Source of the DNA: Trichoplusia ni
Lineage: Eukaryota; Arthropoda; Insecta; Lepidoptera; Noctuidae
DNA length: 64,000 nucleotides
Direction of reading: 5' to 3'
Assembly: GCF_003590095.1 (NCBI RefSeq)
Contig: NC_039483.1
Coordinates: 6,324,001-6,388,000, forward strand
How positions within the stretch are numbered: position 1 is the first letter of the stretch; each line of letters begins with the position of its first letter. The translations under genes and the position numbers were made by a program. The notes beneath the pieces were generated by a model, which made no database searches, was not told the origin of the DNA, and was given only the letters and a program-made list of their open reading frames with translations. Positions 11,362 through 22,475 of the stretch are shown here, in pieces.

Positions 11362-12339
11362 AATGTTAGTTTGTCTGTCTTACCATAATGTGGTAACTGC
11401 TAAACGGATTTTGTTATTATATGGGTTAATAGCTTTGTTTGTTGGATATGTCACGTGTCATCCTGTTTTTGTAACCTTGGTCATAGTCGTTAATCATGTA
11501 GTATTAAAGTTTAAGGTATCCATAGTATGAGTGTATTGATAAGTTGATAACACTGACCGAATATTTCTTTTTAATGATGTTTTATTTTATGAACAAGAGA
11601 GGGGACGGGATGTCGGTAAATAACAAATCTCCAAGCACTAGGTTACTCTACTAAGCCTTAGTTCCTCTTATTACGTCAGCTAGCTACCAACTAAAGTCCC
11701 GTCGAATTGGTTCAGCCATTTCAAAGATTAACCGCAACAAATTAACGAAAAAATATTATTTTGATACATTATTATTTAATTTTTGTCCATTAAGGTTATA
11801 ACAATATTGCAAACAGTCACAATTGTTTATCTCTAATATATAAAATTCCCGTGTCACGATGTTAGCCAAATTTTATATGCATATTCAGTAGGTCTGAGAA
11901 TCGACTAACATCTATTTTTCATATCCCTAAGTGATAAGGGTTGCTCACGCTAAAAAAATATATTTTATTTTTTGGACGAAATTGTTTGTTGTGCCAATTA
12001 AAAATACATACAACTAGAAAAAAAAAGTATTCGGCAAAACAACGTTTGCTGGGCTAGCTGGTTTATTAATAGATTCGTCTAAATAAACCTTCTTTCTATT
12101 TATACTCAGACAACACCCGTCATGCTACACATAAATAGTGCATTTATTTAGTGAAATCAACATCGTATGCACGCTTAAGTATTAACCATCAGCATTCCAA
12201 GTATCGTCAGAATACAACTTACGACTCGCAAGCTCGTAAACTTTATCTTTATATACCTTTTAAGCTATCTTTATTGTTCGCTACTTTAAACGTCAAATAC
12301 TTTTAAAACTTTGCAGTTGTAATGTTTTCTTATTTAGTA
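11362..12339. other. Unique AT-rich sequence
   Basis: Nothing recognised apart from chance open frames. Confidence 0.5.
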
Positions 12340-12625
12340 CTAGCTGTTGCCCGCGACTTCGTCCGCGTGGTTAGAAGATATAAATTATAATTTATACCTG
12401 CCTTCTATCTATCTATCTGCCTTCTATCTATCTTTTAGGATTTAGTCAGCGTTTGCAATGTAAGCGCGAAAAACCTCAAAAATTGTAGCCTATGTGTTAT
12501 TCTGATGTATAAGCTATATTGTGGTAAAGTTTCATTCAAATCCATTCACTAGTTTTTACGTGAAAGAGTAACAAACATCCATACATCCATAATTACAAAC
12601 TTTCGCCTTTATAATAGTAGTAGGA
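12340..12625 (-). mobile_element. Helitron-like non-autonomous element, minus
   Basis: Plus-strand left edge CTAGCTGTTGCCCGCGAC is the reverse of the standard 3' end (CAACAGCTAG). The right edge TAATAGTAGTAGGA is the reverse of the TCCTAC 5' end, and T follows. An internal CTATCTATCTGC duplication (about 12406-12435) gives a tetranucleotide repeat. The body near the 5' end (GTGAAAGAGTAACAAAC) matches 2695-2903 and 6988-7191. Confidence 0.72.
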
Positions 12626-12714
12626 TTTGTTGTTTGCTGAAATTCTGAGAGTAAGGATATTTTTTTCTATCAGCGTTTAGTCATCGCTTCGATCATGTTC
12701 CCACGTTTTTATAA

Positions 12715-12905
12715 ATATACCACCACTTCTCTTGTTTGTTTGTCGTTCCGGTTGGATTTTTGTAACTCAATTTTGAGGTACATCCCGATAAGCTATCAGT
12801 TTGAAATTTTCAAGGAAACTTCAAACCTGACAATGGATTTTACAACTATAAAAACGGCTAGCCGATTTTGATAAAATTTTAATATGACGTTTAAAGAACT
12901 TGGGT
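12715..12905 (+). repeat. Interspersed repeat R2, plus copy
   Basis: TTTGTTTGTCGTTCCGGTTG starts the recognisable part. AACTCAATTTTGAGGTACAT and ACAACTATAAAAACGG follow. The same blocks occur at 1560-1745 (reverse) and 55325-55475. Confidence 0.6.
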
Positions 12906-13544
12906 TTGAAAATTATGTATAACTGTTAACATAATATATTCACGGGGGCTTACCACCAAGTCTTAGAGAAATACTTCTCTGTGTGTGGAAGAGAGACGTT
13001 GTTCTATACCATGTATTTCGCTGTCACTCTCCACTACCATAGTAACGTCTTTGGGACGTAGAAGTAGCCCCTGTGTTAATTGGTTATTTGTATCATTGTG
13101 ACGATATATTACAAAAGCATAATTTTCTTTATAGAACTGATTATTTAAATTAAAAAAATGTATCCCTTTTTGAAATATTTTACAGAGTTTTTTTTTTAAT
13201 TATGACATTCGTCATGTGTGTTGCAACTTTCACAAGTCAAAGTAGTTTTCCTTCAAAAAACGTAGACTATCGAGCCTTCGATTTTTCCATCATTTATCAA
13301 GCTTATATTCCCCTTTGAGAATATACAAAGGCACCGTCAAAACGACACTTATTTTTATAGCCTTGAGCTTACAAATATAGTACTTCCTACAGCCTATTAA
13401 TTATGATTAATGAATTATGTCGGGAGCGAAAATTTGTGGTGATTCAATGGCTTTATAAGGCTCGTTAAGCTCGCACCGGCTGCGGCTATATACTGGACTT
13501 CCTTGTAAGTATATTCTTACATTATACTAAGTACATATTACATA
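12906..13544. other. Unique sequence
   Basis: Nothing recognised. Confidence 0.5.
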
Positions 13545-13798
13545 CTAGCTGTTGCCCGCGACTTCGTCCCCGTGGGTAGAAGATATAAGTTATGATTTAT
13601 ACCTGCGCTGTCTTTTTTAACATTGTCCATTGTATCTTTGCTCCTATTAGTCGCAGCGTGATGGTTTATAGCCTAAAGCCTAAACACTAGCCTAAACACA
13701 AATATAATTTTTCAATTTGGACCAGTAGTTCCTGAGATTAGCGCGTTCAAACAAACAATCAAACAAACAAACTCTTCAGGTTTATATATAAGTATAGA
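13545..13798 (-). mobile_element. Helitron-like non-autonomous element, minus, 254 bp
   Basis: CTAG at 13545-13548 followed by CTGTTGCCCGCGACTTCG is the reversed 3' end. The other edge reads TATATATAAGTATAGA, the reverse of TCTATACTTATATATA, with T after it. Same subfamily and same length as 5852-6105. A nine-base duplication AGTATAGAT lies at the 5' edge. Confidence 0.75.
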
Positions 13799-14208
13799 TA
13801 AGTATAGATTCACAAAAATAAGATCTACATATTATTATGTGCACTTAAAAAGAAGTATTAAAAACAAAAACAATAATTATAATGAGTAGTACACATAATA
13901 ACTATCCTTACAGTATCCTATACAGTGATAGTGTTGTGGGAAATGATGCTAACTCATTTGTACACAACAACATTTGACGTAGTGATAGCTTGTAAGAAAG
14001 AGACGTCAATAAATAATGAGCTTACGCTTTGAAGACCCTGCGTATTTGTATAGTTTTTGGGATATAGTACCTTAGTAATTAACATTATCTATGATATTGT
14101 ATTTGGATAAGAGAGCGCTTTGAATTATAATGATTCCCATTTTGGCTGGGCACAGCTTCACGATAAGAAACTTAATGGATGAATCTGAACAGTGTTACTT
14201 CTGGAGTA
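13799..14208. other. Unique sequence
   Basis: Nothing recognised before the MITE. Confidence 0.5.
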
Positions 14209-14349
14209 AGAGCCCGTGGACCATTTATCTGCCAAAGCCACCATGACCTGAACTCCATAATCGACCATTGTTCTTACCTATATTGGGAGCACCTGTTGAC
14301 AATGTTTCAGCTTTTATAAAATAACGTAGGGATGGGGTCCACGGGCTCT
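14209..14349. mobile_element. MITE, 141 bp, TA target duplication
   Basis: A perfect 14-bp terminal inverted repeat: AGAGCCCGTGGACC at 14209-14222 and its reverse complement at 14336-14349. TA lies on each side (14207-14208 and 14350-14351). A TA duplication with short inverted ends fits a Tc1/mariner-type MITE. The 113-bp core has no coding frame. Because the TA pairs with itself, the inverted repeat can also be counted as 16 bp. Confidence 0.7.
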
Positions 14350-14351
14350 TA

Positions 14352-14952
14352 GACCATTTTAACAAGCTTCCTCAACAGAAGTCATTATCAGTCAAGGTGA
14401 AGACAAAAACCTACAATCGGTGTAGGTATGAAAATATATACCTACCACATTGATAAGACTACCTTTGATAAGTAACTTCGGCGCGCAAATTACTCGCAAG
14501 CCATTGGGCCTTAATGAACCGTTCATGCGGTTGACCTAAGACTTAATAATAACGAGAAAGTAGCCATTATTATATTTTTGGAGATAAAGCCGCTATATGC
14601 GTAGGTGTTTCGGTTATTATTAGATCGTATATTGTTTACATCGCAGGTTAAGCTAATCTTTTTTGTTCTCTTTTGAAGCGAATGCCTCATTGGCTACATT
14701 AGTTAAACCTGAGTTGTAGCGTATTTATGACTAGTCATTTTATGACTAGATATTGCACGCCGCTTCTTGGCACAGACTTGCTGATATTGATCTGGTACTT
14801 TCCTCAAAATGCCAGTGCACAAAAATACTCTGCTTTAGTTTATACACTAACACTAGCATTTTAAAATTGTCTGGACTGTAAGACAGACTGCAACCCAAGT
14901 TTATTTCGACATTTCTCTTCAGAAAAGACAGGTAAAAGTGAAGTCCACTTAA
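14352..14952. other. Unique sequence
   Basis: Nothing recognised. Confidence 0.5.
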
Positions 14953-15101
14953 ACGACTCAGGCACCAAGGAAGTTAATCCTTGTGTCGCGAGTGGCGCTC
15001 GAAGACTGTCAATCAAATGCATAAGTAACTGAGACTCAGAACAATCATTAGTGGATCAAGCAAATGCTTTTCCTTCGTGGAGAACGGACCCGCAATACCA
15101 A
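14953..15101 (-). repeat. tRNA-headed SINE (family A), minus, worn
   Basis: In reverse order it shows the tail (TTAATCCTTGTGTCGCGAG), the body (GAGACTCAGAACAATCATT, GTGGATCA) and the start of the B-box region (GACCCGCAATACC). The tRNA head is mostly missing. Confidence 0.65.
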
Positions 15102-15572
15102 AGTTTTATTTTTAAGGAAGGAAGAAGGTTGATTGAGCATTCGAAGCTGTTGTCATTTTTCCATATTATAAATCGCGCATAATGGATTTGGTTATTTGAA
15201 ACACGCGGTCTAGCTTACACAATATGTAAGGTGATACATATTGGCATATCTTACAGCATCATATGCACTGCTCAATTCTTACGCTGTACACTGTACACTG
15301 TAAAACTCAAGTTCCCAAGATCCTATTCAAAATACATGACATAACTTTTTTCAATTTTGTTTAAACAAAATTTACCTAACTTCATAATAAAATACACAGA
15401 CGAAATTATTTACCGCAACCAATCGACATATAACACAGAGTAATATGCAAATCCGAAATTCTAATTAACGTTTACCGCACGTAACGAGACTTAATGATCG
15501 ACGAATTTTGATGACGATTTGCGGTCATATATTTCGATTTCACCACAAAATTTTGTACCCAAAATATCAATA
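15102..15572. other. Unique sequence with a 20-bp palindrome
   Basis: 15353-15372 is a perfect palindrome centred on GTTTAAAC with AATTTT/AAAATT flanks. Otherwise nothing recognised. Confidence 0.5.
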
Positions 15573-15849
15573 CTAGCTTTTGCCCCCGACTTCGTCCGCG
15601 TGCTTAGAAGATATAAGTTAGGATTTTTTGAACGAGAGCCCTCGAAGATGAGTATTTTCCGTTTTTGCCATATTTTCCATTGTATCTTCGCTCCTATTAG
15701 TTGCAGCGTGATGTTATATAGCCTACAAGCCTCGATGAATGGTCTATATAACACAAAAATATTTTTTCAATTTAAATCAGTAGTTCCTGAGATAAGCGCT
15801 TTCAAACAAACAAAAAAACAAACTCTTCAGCTTTATATATTAGTATAGA
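15573..15849 (-). mobile_element. Helitron-like non-autonomous element, minus
   Basis: CTAG at 15573-15576, then CTTTTGCCCCCGACTTCG (one change from the usual GTTGCCCGC). The far edge ATATTAGTATAGA at 15849 is followed by T. Same subfamily as 5852-6105 and 13545-13798, with a short internal insertion. The 109- and 87-codon open frames across it on either strand are chance. Confidence 0.72.
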
Positions 15850-15924
15850 TATATGTGATAGAAATTTTATCTCACAGAAGATAATCTGCAAACTTATTAA
15901 TTTTAAAATGATTAATGCCTTTTG

Positions 15925-15978
15925 TGAATGAGTGGGAGGAAGTTCTTTACCCAGCAGTAGAGTAATAAAGGCCTAAAA
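15925..15978 (+). mobile_element. LINE 3' end remnant
   Basis: GTTCTTTACCCAGCAGTAGA with TAATAAAGGCC following resembles the FAQQW-coding end of RTE-type LINEs plus a short tail. It is strongly diverged. Confidence 0.4.
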
Positions 15979-17039
15979 TGGATTCCAAAATAGCCAATGC
16001 GAAGCAAGGTTTGTGATTAATGTTTTAACTTTGTAAAAAATTTAATGGAGGTTGTTGCACTGGAGATTATATAGGTTTCTATATTTGTTTTTTTGAATAT
16101 TTTTGGGAGTAAAATGTAATGACTTTTAATCACTTGTGTTGAACTAGAATAGAAACATACCTAAGCGCCTTTGCTTCTACTGAAGTCGTCGGAGCACTAT
16201 TTAAAAACATCCAAATAATTGTCTGAATAGGACGTAATTTTAGTTCATAAAAATAAGATGAGAGTAACGAAGGAAAAATCATATTTTTCATAAAAGAAAC
16301 AATATTTTTATACGACCAAGAATTAATTTTGCTAAACTGGTTTTATTCTACTTATACTCGGTAAACTCAAATATTATCGCAAGCAAAGGCACGGGCAAAA
16401 ACTATTCCCCAATATTTTTTATTAAGTATAATTATGTCAGTCACTAAAAATAATTATTTTCGATGACATTTGATGACATTGCAGAAACATAAGAGCCAAA
16501 CTTTCACTAATACGATAATCAAACGAGAAAGGAGTTTCGATAGCAAAACATAATTATATTTTGAACCTTACACGATGAAAGAAAATCGAAGTAATTAACT
16601 TAATTTTAAATTAAACGTGAAGTTTGAAAATCAATTTTGGGTATATTAGGTTAATTTAAAGTATTGGCATATTCGATATGGTTACTTTTTTAATAAAGGT
16701 TTAAACTGTGAATAACTCATCCTAATGGTGATAGTCGAGCTAGTTCAAGCACCTATAGGTTTTTTTAAGAAAAGAGTTTTTTTCTTTTTTTATTTTAACT
16801 CGAATTAAAGCTGGCAGCGATGATGATGAATGTTTTTAATTATTGTTTCTATTTTTAGTATTTATTTTAAGTGTATATAGATTGTAAATACATGCTTTAT
16901 GTTAATTACTAATGTACATAAATGAAAAGATATAAAAAAACTCGAAATTGATTCTTTTCTCGATTCAGTCCTGTAATAATACTTTTCAATCAAAGCAAGA
17001 GCGAGATCCAGTGCTGGGATAGTTTTTATCTCGATTTTG
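15979..17039. other. Unique AT-rich sequence
   Basis: No gene or repeat recognised. Confidence 0.5.
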
Positions 17040-17095
17040 TGTTACCGTGGGAACATTTTCGTCTTTGATCGGGCGAAGCCGCTGGCAACAGCTAG
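17040..17095 (+). mobile_element. Helitron 3' end, 5' part not resolved
   Basis: GGGCGAAGCCGCTGGCAACA then GCTAG at 17095, followed by T. CCGTGGGAAC at about 17045 matches the reverse of the same block in 6988-7191. The 5' terminus could not be located with confidence. Confidence 0.55.
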
Positions 17096-17748
17096 TCCTA
17101 CATACTTACTGAAAGTATATCAAAGAAATTAAATTAACAGCGGCTGTTACGAATACGTAAGTATACGTAACTTTATTGCCTCTTTGTTCAGAGTTAAGTA
17201 ACTCATTCAATTACCAATATTTTAACGTTGTTCTCAAGAATTCCAGTAAAATGTAAAATTATATGTTGAGAAATTAATCAAGGAACTTTGTTGTTTAAGG
17301 CGTATAGTTAAAGAAAGTGTTGCTTTTGATGTGTTCTGTTTTGATATATGTTATTTGTGTAAACGGTTTTTGTAACACATAAGAAGGTTAAAAGAAATAA
17401 ATTGTGGGTTAAATGAAACTTCATGTTGAAATAAAAAAAATCTTAACATTTTCTTCTCTTTCTATTTTCTTTCTTACTGGCTGTAATAATATTATATTCT
17501 TCAAAGTGTAAGATTTATGCAAGGCATATACAAGATTTTTTTAAATTATCGATAATTAATCACTTGCAAATTGTTCTTAAAAAAATGGGAGGCAATTCTT
17601 AAATAAATCAAGTCCTCTAGATAAATAAATCACCAACCACATTCATTAATTAATTAAATACATGTACAAGTAAATTTACTCCCAGAACAAAATCCTTTTA
17701 AAAAACTCACCTAATAAAACAAACAAAAACCATTTTTCTCTCCTCTAG
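17096..17748. other. AT-rich, ends in a polypyrimidine tract
   Basis: Nothing recognised except the acceptor-like TTTTTCTCTCCTCTAG that ends at 17748. Confidence 0.5.
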
Positions 17749-17900
17749 AAAAACTCTACGAGACTCTTAAAAGCGCAGTAAATTCAAACTGCCTGGGCTT
17801 AACACCGCACGTACCGAACCCAAGATAAGTGGCCCCCATCACTTACTGGCGAGACATGTCTAAACTTGTGGTCGACGAAAAATTGCTGACTGCCTGTGAG
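17749..17900 (+). other. Exon-like segment, possible 5' exon of the receptor
   Basis: A 152-bp, GC-richer segment framed by a strong acceptor-like polypyrimidine-AG (ends 17748) and a donor-like GAG/GTACAG at 17901. In one frame it opens KLYETLKSAVNSNC and stops at TAA 17826-17828. An ATG follows in the same frame at 17856 and reads MSKLVVDEKLLTACE to the segment end. If the alternative donor CCT/GTGAGG at 17896 were used, the exon would end in phase 1, the phase needed to join the receptor exon at 39686. That join is untested and other exons could lie between. It could equally be an exon of another gene or a chance match. Confidence 0.25.
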
Positions 17901-18159
17901 GTACAGAAATGCCAAATAAATAAAATGTCGGTCTGTATTAACAGGGTATTAGGGTGTACCTTTTTGAATTTATAATACTGTTTTTAGAAAATATAATTTT
18001 AATATGATTGTTTTCCGAAGGGTTTTTTTGTGCGTTATTTTTGTCTGTTAAGGATGTAATACTGTCAAGTTTAATAAAGCATGCTACAATATGTATTCAG
18101 ATTAAAAATCAACTCTACTGTGGGCAAATTAAAGAGAGTTTGCAGTTAAATATTTGAAT
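17901..18159. other. Unique sequence
   Basis: Nothing recognised. Confidence 0.5.
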
Positions 18160-18240
18160 TGTCACTAATGAGTAAGCTACGCCGCTACGAACGTAGACCG
18201 CTACGCTTAACGCTACGCAGTCGACTGAAGCCGGGAATCT
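18160..18240. repeat. Short cluster of CGCTACG motifs
   Basis: GCTACGCCGCTACGAACG, CCGCTACGCTTAACGC and related pieces give a run of near-repeats of CGCTACG in an otherwise AT-rich area. Probably the worn core of a dispersed repeat. Confidence 0.4.
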
Positions 18241-18542
18241 AACTTTAAGATCTGATACTGATAAATTATTATTAAGTATCTATATTTGATATAGTAATCT
18301 TCCATTTACTATAAGGACACCAAATCAATAAATAATAACAGATTTTCCTCACACTCATTTACTGCCGGGTGCAGAATTCTGCCCAGTCATGATAAGTTCA
18401 TTACGTTAGTTAATACGTTATCACTAATGATTGATTGTGTATGAAATTGAGTCGAAAAATACTGACAAAAGAATAACGAATAGTATGAATTATTTATTAG
18501 AACTATTTATGTTCAATTGTCAGTAATAAAAATACTTACACC
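18241..18542. other. Unique sequence
   Basis: Nothing recognised. Confidence 0.5.
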
Positions 18543-18735
18543 AGCCTACAGTTGTCTTAATGCTGGACACAGGCCTCTGCCCACACAGGGGAAACTTTAA
18601 GAATTGATTAACTCGCTAAACTGACTGTGCAATAATGATTTCAGGTTCTAATACTTGGAATCCAAGTTTCCTCATGATGTTTTCCTTGACAGTTTGTCAG
18701 AGGTGTCACGTCCCTTTATCATTACACGGATAGTT
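18543..18735 (+). mobile_element. CR1-type LINE 3' region fragment
   Basis: CAGCCTACAGTTGTCTTAAT, GCTGGACACAGGCCTCTGCC and TTTCCTCATGATGTTTTCC occur in the same order at 50445-50640. The combination is common near 3' ends of lepidopteran CR1-like elements, which is the basis for the class call. It carries no open frame. Confidence 0.6.
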
Positions 18736-21182
18736 TATTAGATTTCTTATGGACCATGAGGGAGGCAGTCGATCGTCAGAGTTATTTCTGTTGCTGTAAA
18801 TCAAATAAATAAAGATATAAATAAAAATCGAGGTTGAACATGGATATGTTTGGTGGGTGAACCTTTTTGGAACTTGTCGTCGCGAATCAGAAACGAACTT
18901 GACCGGATTTTGTTTATGCTAAGGTTGATCGACACTTGCTATTTTCTAAGCCTTGACTCTCTCAATCTCACATCTCACATGGCATATTCCACTGTACTTT
19001 CAAGTAATATACCATCTAAATCTTGGAGAAATCGTGGAATATCGTGCATGTAAACAAAAACAAAAGAAAACTATATGGAAACAGCCCAATTTCACCACAT
19101 TTCGGCACGATCTCATTTGCGTCCCGCCAAGTCATGATGACTACATTATTTACCCCATTCATTTCGAACGCGCATAAGTTCTTCTATAAATTTGTTGCAC
19201 GCCTCCGCTTATTATAAATGTATAACCATTTATCTGACAGCTTAAGGGAAATTTAAGTCGTTATTACGGTTCGGGGTAAGCGTGAAATGGGGAAATATAA
19301 CAACATGTGTCGTGGTAAGCCGGATAGAATAATAAATTTATTTATTCGATTATGAAGATGTATTATTTTTGAAGATGTGGAATCGAGAATGAGAATTGTT
19401 TTTTTGTTTTTCATGTTCGGAAAATGTGATAAGTGAACACGTCATGTCAGAAATAAATGTACGTATTCCACAAAATAAATAATAAAATTTGACACATTTT
19501 ATCGACTCGCTAACGAATTTTTCGTAAAAATGTATTTGGTGAAAAATAACTTAATGATATATCTTCATGAATATTTGTACTCTATCCAAAATCAAACAAT
19601 GACTATATCGCTTGAAACTACAAGGAGTTTCTTCAAAATTCACATTAAATAGACGTAACTTCTACCATAACTTAACCGACCTCCTCATAGATGATCGAAG
19701 CACCAGCTAACCCGTGGACCAATCAAACAAATAAAACAGTTACTAACACCTTAAACAAACCTAGACAGGTACGTTCTAATTTAAACTGTTTGACAGGATG
19801 CTGGCACACCTATATCATTGAGGCTGGATTAAATGCCATGCGATATCCCAGTTACTCCATTCACTGGGCAAGTGGCCAACTTCTGAGTAAACCCTTTTTT
19901 TTTAATATAAGCATAGTTGTGTTCGTCGTGTTAAAACATGTTCTATTTTATTGGTGGATATGGGTAACCTTATTTGTGGCCTGTTCTGAGCTACCTTACC
20001 TTGAAGTAAGACATTAATGAAGATTCTAAAATAAATGATTTTTGTTTTTTGTTTTAAATCCAGCACGTTCCCTTTTTTACTGAATTATAAACTGAAAAAT
20101 TAAAGCATTTTTCTCTTTTGTCTCTCCTTCCTCTTTTAACCCTAATGAAATAAATAACTAACATTTTATCAAAAACTGTACCATTATACCTATTTATTAC
20201 ACTTACTGCACTAACTTTCCGGATGTGGTATCATACTTGTGGTATAAAATAAGGTAATAAAACAAACTGTTAAGAAGGCCATTCATGGTCCTACCGCCGC
20301 GCCAAATGGCGTAACATAAAGCCCAAATGCCGTAACTTATGGTTCATTTCTAGAGCTCAAAGATGTGTAAAGTATTCATAAATTCAATTATTAAGTTCTT
20401 CCTCATGTGGGCATCTTAAACTAATTGCCTCATAAAATGTTCGTGTTATGAAGATTGGTCAGTTAACGAGGGTCGTAGTTAATGTAAAAAATACTTGTTT
20501 TGACACATGCGAATACAATAAATCTTGGGAAGAGAATTTTCATTAAGTAATCCTATTTATTATGGTTTAATTTTGTTTTTTCATCACCGAAACTGGGTTA
20601 AGATTTTTACCACATATAATGGCTATTGTAAATGAAACAGTTTTGTTTAGTTTCCGAAATGATTGCAGTCATTTGCAGCAAAATTGCTGTAGTTAACAAA
20701 CAAAGAAATACGTGATCTTATAAACTCGTGTGACGAAACTTTCCACTACGCTAGGATACATTTCATCAATTTAAATTCTTATTTAATCTTCTTTACTTTT
20801 TAATGAGTGAAAAATACTTTAATTTTTTTTGGAAAATCGGTCTAACGGTCTTAACTGTTTCCAAATATTATTAGATTTAAGCCAAATACTCTATTGCACC
20901 AATAGTTAGTTGGCCTCATTATAAATTACTCGTACGTCGACTAGGTCGTACTAATATAATATGTTCCATTTTACAATGGATAGCTATCGATCTATATTGT
21001 TCTTTGTTCATACGGCCTTTATTCATACTGTATGTGTGCTGTAACTAGTTTTCTTGTTAAGTCACTGGTGAATGTTTAACTGGAAAGACTACGTCGGGAG
21101 TCATGTTGCAACGAAAGAGTTTCGTTACATTTTCATTCAACCTTTTTATACGAAAAAATGAAACCATTTTTAACAGCAGAGG
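18736..21182. other. 2.4 kb without a supported gene
   Basis: The open frames at 18850-19217 and 19691-20017 have no recognised similarity and overlap one another in different frames. No tRNA, repeat or exon could be supported. Confidence 0.5.
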
Positions 21183-21345
21183 GAGGCTAGTGGTAAGAAC
21201 TTTATTAGACCGCCAAGGCAAAATTCGTTGATTCAAATCCCGGTACGGACGAATGTTCAAAATTGTGTGCTTATTAAATATGTTATACTTAATTACGGTG
21301 CACTTGAAAGAGTGAGAGTGCTAAATCACGTCAGGAGCCAGAGAT
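21183..21345 (+). repeat. tRNA-headed SINE (family C)
   Basis: An A-box-like GGCTAGTGGTAAGAAC and a B-box-like GATTCAAATCCCGG are spaced as in a tRNA. The tail GTGCTAAATCACGTCAGGAG resembles the tail of 45510-45720. The fold would be broken and there is a long non-tRNA body, so this is a SINE and not a tRNA gene. Confidence 0.6.
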
Positions 21346-21897
21346 GGCTTAAACACGCTGACACAAAGTTTGTAAATCAAATATAGGAAAAGACAAGAAA
21401 ACAAGCTACTCCTATCAAAGATTTCTACGAAATTTAAAGTTTTTGGGTTCTAAATCTTCGTTTCAGAGTAGTCGATACATTTTTGTCTGGTTTTATTTCT
21501 ATAAGAAAAATCAGTAATTTATTTTCCGGACATTCCGGACATTTTCCGGACACCCAAGCTAAGATTTCAATGCAGCATTCATTAATATAATCCATTCAGT
21601 CATTCTCCTTTACCAAAACATTCACACAAAGCTCTCACAAAGTTACAAATAGTGGGTCTAACAATCAGATGTTCGTAGCCTAATGGTTGTGAGTTGGTAC
21701 ACGTCAAAAGGATCCATATATTCCTCGGTGACTGAATGTTCGATGACGTCACACCGAACCAAGGTATACCTAATATACATGCCTACGATCACACGACAAT
21801 GGGTTACGTGAATAGCATACCGTGTTATGGTGATTATAGATCTATAAATGTGTGTTGAATCATGGGGTTTTGTATGGGATCAATATCTTTCATTTGA
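21346..21897. other. Unique sequence with one CRE palindrome
   Basis: TGACGTCA at 21744-21751. GTAGCCTAATGGTTGTGAG at about 21676 is weakly A-box-like but has no B-box partner. Confidence 0.45.
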
Positions 21898-22287
21898 ACG
21901 TGGACACTCACCGTGGGCCTGGTCCATAAATTCAAGGTTGCTCAGCGTGCGATGGAGAGAGCGATGCTCGGGGTATCTCTGGTGGATAAAATTCGTAACG
22001 AAGTCATCCGCCAGAGAACCAAAGTTACCGATATTGCTCGCAGAATCAGCACGCTGAAGTGGAAATGGGCCGGCCATGTCTGCAGACGGACAGACGGTCG
22101 ATGGAGCAGACACGTGTTAGAGTGGAGACCACGTTTAGGCAAACGTAGTGTAGGACGTCCTGCGGCACGATGGACCGATGATTTGAAGAAGGTGGCTGGC
22201 AGCGGATGGATGCGGGCTGCCCAGGACCGGGATGGTTGGCGCTCTTTGGGGGAGGCCTACGTTCAGCAGTGGACGGCGATAGGCTGA
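21898..22287 (+). pseudogene. RTE-type LINE reverse-transcriptase C-terminus, open
   Basis: About 130 uninterrupted codons covering the very end of an RTE-clade endonuclease/reverse-transcriptase: TWTLTVGLVHKFKVAQRAM, then RNEVIRQRTKVTDIARR, STLKWKWAGHVCRR, a GKRSVGRPAARWTDDLKK block, then AQDRDGWRSLGEAYVQQW and a stop at 22285-22287. The catalytic domains are missing, so this is a 5'-truncated insertion, as is usual for LINEs, and not a functional gene. GATGATGAGATGATC directly after the stop is the short-repeat tail typical of this clade. The lack of stops and frameshifts suggests a younger insertion than the copy at 11085-11361. Confidence 0.88.
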
Positions 22288-22440
22288 GATGATGAGATGA
22301 TCTTTCATTTTGAAAATTCACTTTTTAGGAAATTTCACAATTTTGTACTATTCCAAAAATATTTTTTATCATAGTGAAGTAAAAAAAGATGATGATGATT
22401 AATCTTAATATCCACTAATTATGCCTTCCAAATTCTTATT

Positions 22441-22475
22441 TGATTCAAATTCAAATTCAAATATCTTTATTGCGA
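22441..22475 (+). mobile_element. LINE-type 3' tail
   Basis: Three copies of ATTCAA followed by ATCTTTATTGCG, a tail form common at the 3' end of lepidopteran LINEs. No coding part precedes it. Confidence 0.45.

Noticed and set aside
15519..15848. 109-codon plus-strand frame
   Set aside because: It lies almost entirely within a Helitron-like element and reads its non-coding sequence.
19691..20017. 108-codon plus-strand frame with a hydrophobic C-terminal half
   Set aside because: The hydrophobic run comes from a T-rich stretch. No similarity or splice sites support a gene.
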